Positions 61,595 to 64,000 of a DNA stretch of 64,000 nt are shown one piece after another. The stretch is from Dissulfurimicrobium hydrothermale (GTDB lineage Bacteria > Desulfobacterota > Dissulfuribacteria > Dissulfuribacterales > Sh68). Numbering within the stretch: the stretch's first letter is position 1; every line of letters begins with the position of its first letter. Below the pieces are notes generated by a model. That model searched no databases, had not been told where the DNA came from, and worked only from the letters and a program-made list of their open reading frames with translations. The position numbers and the translations under genes were made by a program. The stretch is taken from positions 342,306-406,305 of the forward strand of contig NZ_CP085041.1 in NCBI RefSeq assembly GCF_022026155.1. The letters run 5' to 3'.

Positions 61595-64000
61595 TCAATC
61601 CATTGTGCTGCCTTTACAGAACTCCCCGGCAAAGGCATGTATCTGGGCCATTATCTCGTCATCGGTAAAGCCGCCCATGCTTATAGCCAAAGTCGGGCAG
61701 TGCGATGCACATATGCCGCAGCCTTTACAGGATGCAGTAATAGTCTCGGCCTTGCGGCGCTTATCCACCCTTTGAAGACGTATGGCGCTGAACGGACAGA
61801 GGCTCTCGCATATGCCACAGCCTATACACTTCGCCTGATCTACCCTTGATACAATGGGCGCCACCGCCACCCTTCCTTTTGCAAGCGGGATCACGGCCTT
61901 GGCAGCCGCTGCCTTTGCCTGCGATATCGATTCATCAAGTGACTTCGGCCCGTGGGCAAGACCACACAAAAACACCCCATCTACAGCCACCTCTACAGGC
62001 CTCAACTTTGCATGGGCCTCGAGAAAAAAACCATCCCCAGTAAGCGGGGCCTTTAAAAGTCTCGCCAGGGCCTCGTTGTCCCCTGGGGCTATGCCGGCTG
62101 AAAGCACCACCAACCCAGCCGGGACCTCTATCTCCTCACCAAGAAGCCTATCAAAGACACGGACGCTAACCCAGCCCCTCGTCTTTATAACCTCTGGTCT
62201 TCTGTCAGGCTCATATCTCAAAAATATGACGCCCTTTTTGCGGGCCTCTCGGTACAGGTCTTCTGAAAATCCGTATGTGCGGATGTCCCTGTAAAGTATC
62301 ATTATCCTCAGTCCGGGCTTAAGCTCCTTGAGCTTCAAGGCATTTTTCACCGCCTGGCCGCAACAGATCCGGCTGCAATAGGAGAGATCCTCTCCCCGAC
62401 TTCCGACGCACTGAATCATGACCACGGAATTCACATTCTTCAGCACGGCCTTGCCTTTTTTGAGCCGTTCTTCAAGCTCAAGCTGGGTCATAACCTTATT
62501 GCTTTCGCCGTAGAGATAGGATTTAGGCGTATACTGTCTTGCACCGGTTGCTACAACGAGCACGCCATGGTTTATTAGCTCAGCCTGTCCGCCGTGTCTG
62601 ATAGTCGAGGTGAAATTGCCTATATATCCGGAAATGCCTTCGAGCTCGGCATCAAAAAGCACGCGTATCCTTGGGTGGAAATTGACCTTTTCTATGAGAC
62701 CGCCGACTATCTTTGCCGCATCCTGGCCATCGACAGTCCAAGTCACGCGGCGCAGGTTTCCGCCGAGCTGATCAGTCTTTTCCACCAACAGGCACTCATA
62801 GCCCTGATCGGCTATACTAAGGGCTGCTGACATGCCCGCAGCCCCGCCGCCGAGCACTACGGCGCTCGGCGTGACTGATACGGTCTGCTGAGGAAGGGGC
62901 TCAAGGAGCCTCGCCTTAGCGACAGCCATCCTCACCAAATCCTTTGCCTTCTGTGTTGCTGCCTCAGGCTCATGGGCATGAACCCATGAACACTGATCCC
63001 TGATATTCGCCATCTCGAAGAACGCAGGATTGACGCCCGCGGTCCTCAATGTCTCCTGGAAGAGCGGCTCATGGGTCCTCGGAGAACAGGCCGAGATGAC
63101 CACTCGATTGAGTCTGTTATTTTTTATCTTTTGAACGAGCAGCTTCAAGGCATCCTGGGAACAGGAATACATAGTATCTTCATATAGGACGACGTTTGGC
63201 AATGTCCCGGCATAGTCCTTAACTGCCTTGACATCCACCACCCCTGCGATGTTTGTCCCACAGTGACAGACAAAGACGCCGATCCTCGGCTCTTCTCTGG
63301 CCAAAGATTCATCTTCATCCGGATATGTCAGGGTTACACTCTGTGTGCCGCGGCCTTCAGCCAGCATCTCTGACACTGCTGCAGCCGCACCTGAGGCCTG
63401 CGTAACGCTTTCAGGTACATCTTTCGGCCCCTGAAACGCACCTGCAACAAAGACTCCGGGGCGGCTCGAAGACAGCGGCGCACCTATATCCGTCTTGCAA
63501 AAATCATAGTGGTTCAGCTCTATCCCCGCAGTCTTCGCTATCTCTTCCGCATCCTCCGGGGCCTCGAGCCCGACGGAAAGCACCACCATGTCAAAGACCT
63601 CCGAATGGTGCTCGCCATCATCCGTAACCCAAGTGAGCACAAGCCGCCCGTCAACCTGATCAACCCTTGGCACCTTGGCCCTAATAATCCTGAGCCCATA
63701 ATTCCTTTCCGCCCTCTCCCTGGAGGCGTCAAAACCCTTTCCCTGGGTCCTTATATCAATAAAAAACAAGGCAATATCCAGATCGGGCTCGTGCTCCTTG
63801 ATGACTGAGGCTTCTTTTATGGCATACATACAGCACACGGATGAGCAATAACCGTTTCCACATGTCTCATCTCTTGAACCAATACACTGCAAGAAGGCGA
63901 TCTTTTTCGGCGCCCGTCCATCTGAAAGTCTAACTATATGACCTTCGGACGGACCTGAAGCGCACATAATCCTCTCCATCTCAAGGCTCGTCACAACATC
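61595..64000 (-). CDS. hdrA: HdrA-like FAD/iron-sulfur protein, at least double (cut by window edge)
   Basis: The flavin-containing electron-bifurcating core of Hdr complexes. The first ~230 visible residues are the C-terminal part of one HdrA-like unit (KIAFLQCIGSRDETCGNGYC, then GVFVAGAFQGPKDVPESVTQ). A complete second unit follows: IGVFVCHCGTNIAGVVDV, VISACSPRTHEPLFQETLRT, the FAD motif VVLGGGAAGMSAALSIADQG, VMIQCVGSRGEDLSYCSRIC and CGLAHGPKSLDESISQAKAA. It ends with two [4Fe-4S] sites (KCIGCGICESLCPFSA, CKGCGICASHCPTLA). The open frame runs to base 64000 without a start, so the protein is a large tandem HdrA whose N-terminus lies outside the window. It is the most upstream visible gene of the carbon-fixation cluster. 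Confidence 0.9.
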   Translation of the reverse strand, partial: DVVTSLEMERIMCASGPSEGHIVRLSDGRAPKKIAFLQCIGSRDETCGNGYCSSVCCMYAIKEASVIKEHEPDLDIALFFIDIRTQGKGFDASRERAERNYGLRIIRAKVPRVDQVDGRLVLTWVTDDGEHHSEVFDMVVLSVGLEAPEDAEEIAKTAGIELNHYDFCKTDIGAPLSSSRPGVFVAGAFQGPKDVPESVTQASGAAAAVSEMLAEGRGTQSVTLTYPDEDESLAREEPRIGVFVCHCGTNIAGVVDVKAVKDYAGTLPNVVLYEDTMYSCSQDALKLLVQKIKNNRLNRVVISACSPRTHEPLFQETLRTAGVNPAFFEMANIRDQCSWVHAHEPEAATQKAKDLVRMAVAKARLLEPLPQQTVSVTPSAVVLGGGAAGMSAALSIADQGYECLLVEKTDQLGGNLRRVTWTVDGQDAAKIVGGLIEKVNFHPRIRVLFDAELEGISGYIGNFTSTIRHGGQAELINHGVLVVATGARQYTPKSYLYGESNKVMTQLELEERLKKGKAVLKNVNSVVMIQCVGSRGEDLSYCSRICCGQAVKNALKLKELKPGLRIMILYRDIRTYGFSEDLYREARKKGVIFLRYEPDRRPEVIKTRGWVSVRVFDRLLGEEIEVPAGLVVLSAGIAPGDNEALARLLKAPLTGDGFFLEAHAKLRPVEVAVDGVFLCGLAHGPKSLDESISQAKAAAAKAVIPLAKGRVAVAPIVSRVDQAKCIGCGICESLCPFSAIRLQRVDKRRKAETITASCKGCGICASHCPTLAISMGGFTDDEIMAQIHAFAGEFCKGSTMD

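Noticed and set aside
1-64000. CRISPR arrays, rRNA genes, complete transposases and prophage genes
   Set aside because: I looked for regularly spaced repeats, rRNA signatures and transposase/integrase motifs and saw none; only the attC site and gene remnants indicate mobile DNA.

Overview
The window looks like chromosome from an anaerobic, autotrophic, sulfur-metabolising member of the Desulfobacterota (Dissulfuribacterales or a similar lineage; inference from gene content, not from a search). The support is a reductive acetyl-CoA (Wood-Ljungdahl) cluster with Hdr/MvhD electron-bifurcation subunits, two UGA-selenocysteine proteins, several multihaem c-type cytochromes and a thiosulfate-dehydrogenase-like protein. 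Genes are tightly packed and mostly of moderate GC. The exception is an AT-rich accessory patch at about 24.0-26.1 kb.

Layout. 0-2.5 kb: 3'-truncated queA, a DUF2065 gene, tRNA-Met, a small unknown protein and a DUF5714 protein. 2.5-13.7 kb: one type II secretion operon in the order gspG-E-F-H-I-J-K-L-M-D-C with mostly overlapping start and stop codons. 13.9-15.9 kb: three small envelope or stress proteins. 16.0-21.8 kb (minus): a respiratory operon of a TsdA-like dihaem cytochrome, two CydA-like membrane proteins carrying C-terminal c-haem domains, and a nonahaem cytochrome whose reading frame is broken twice. A 116-bp multi-hairpin inverted repeat separates it from fabD-moaA. 24.0-26.1 kb: decayed accessory DNA with a vapC remnant, an excisionase-type HTH remnant and an AT-rich methyltransferase with a premature stop, followed by an integron-type attC site. 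26.2-33.9 kb: an SpmA-SpmB fusion, folC, a nonahaem lipoprotein cytochrome, ilvE, a nitronate-monooxygenase-like gene and an M16 peptidase. 33.9-43.8 kb (minus): the translation/RNA operon tRNA-Gly(CCC)-rimP-nusA-infB-DUF503-rbfA-nrnA-truB-rpsO-pnp. 43.8-46.9 kb: a fluoride riboswitch with its terminator and promoter, controlling a cation/proton antiporter, a UspA protein and an MFS transporter. 47.5-64.0 kb (minus): the carbon-fixation cluster, in transcription order hdrA (cut by the window edge), Sec-MvhD, HdrC-like, a second MvhD, metV, a MetF-AcsD fusion, acsB, acsC, acsE and a Sec-containing formate dehydrogenase fusion.

How it works together. The carbon cluster encodes formate oxidation or CO2 reduction (FdhA fusion), methylene-THF reduction (MetF/MetV linked to HdrA-HdrC-MvhD), methyl transfer (AcsE to the AcsC/AcsD corrinoid protein) and acetyl-CoA assembly (AcsB). 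The CO dehydrogenase subunit AcsA and HdrB are not in the window. The most unusual point is that the methylene-THF reductase and the corrinoid-protein small subunit are one 973-residue polypeptide, joined by a coiled-coil/TPR linker. That would physically tether the enzyme producing methyl-THF to part of the complex that accepts the methyl group. A second candidate system is the TsdA-like plus c-haem CydA-like module.
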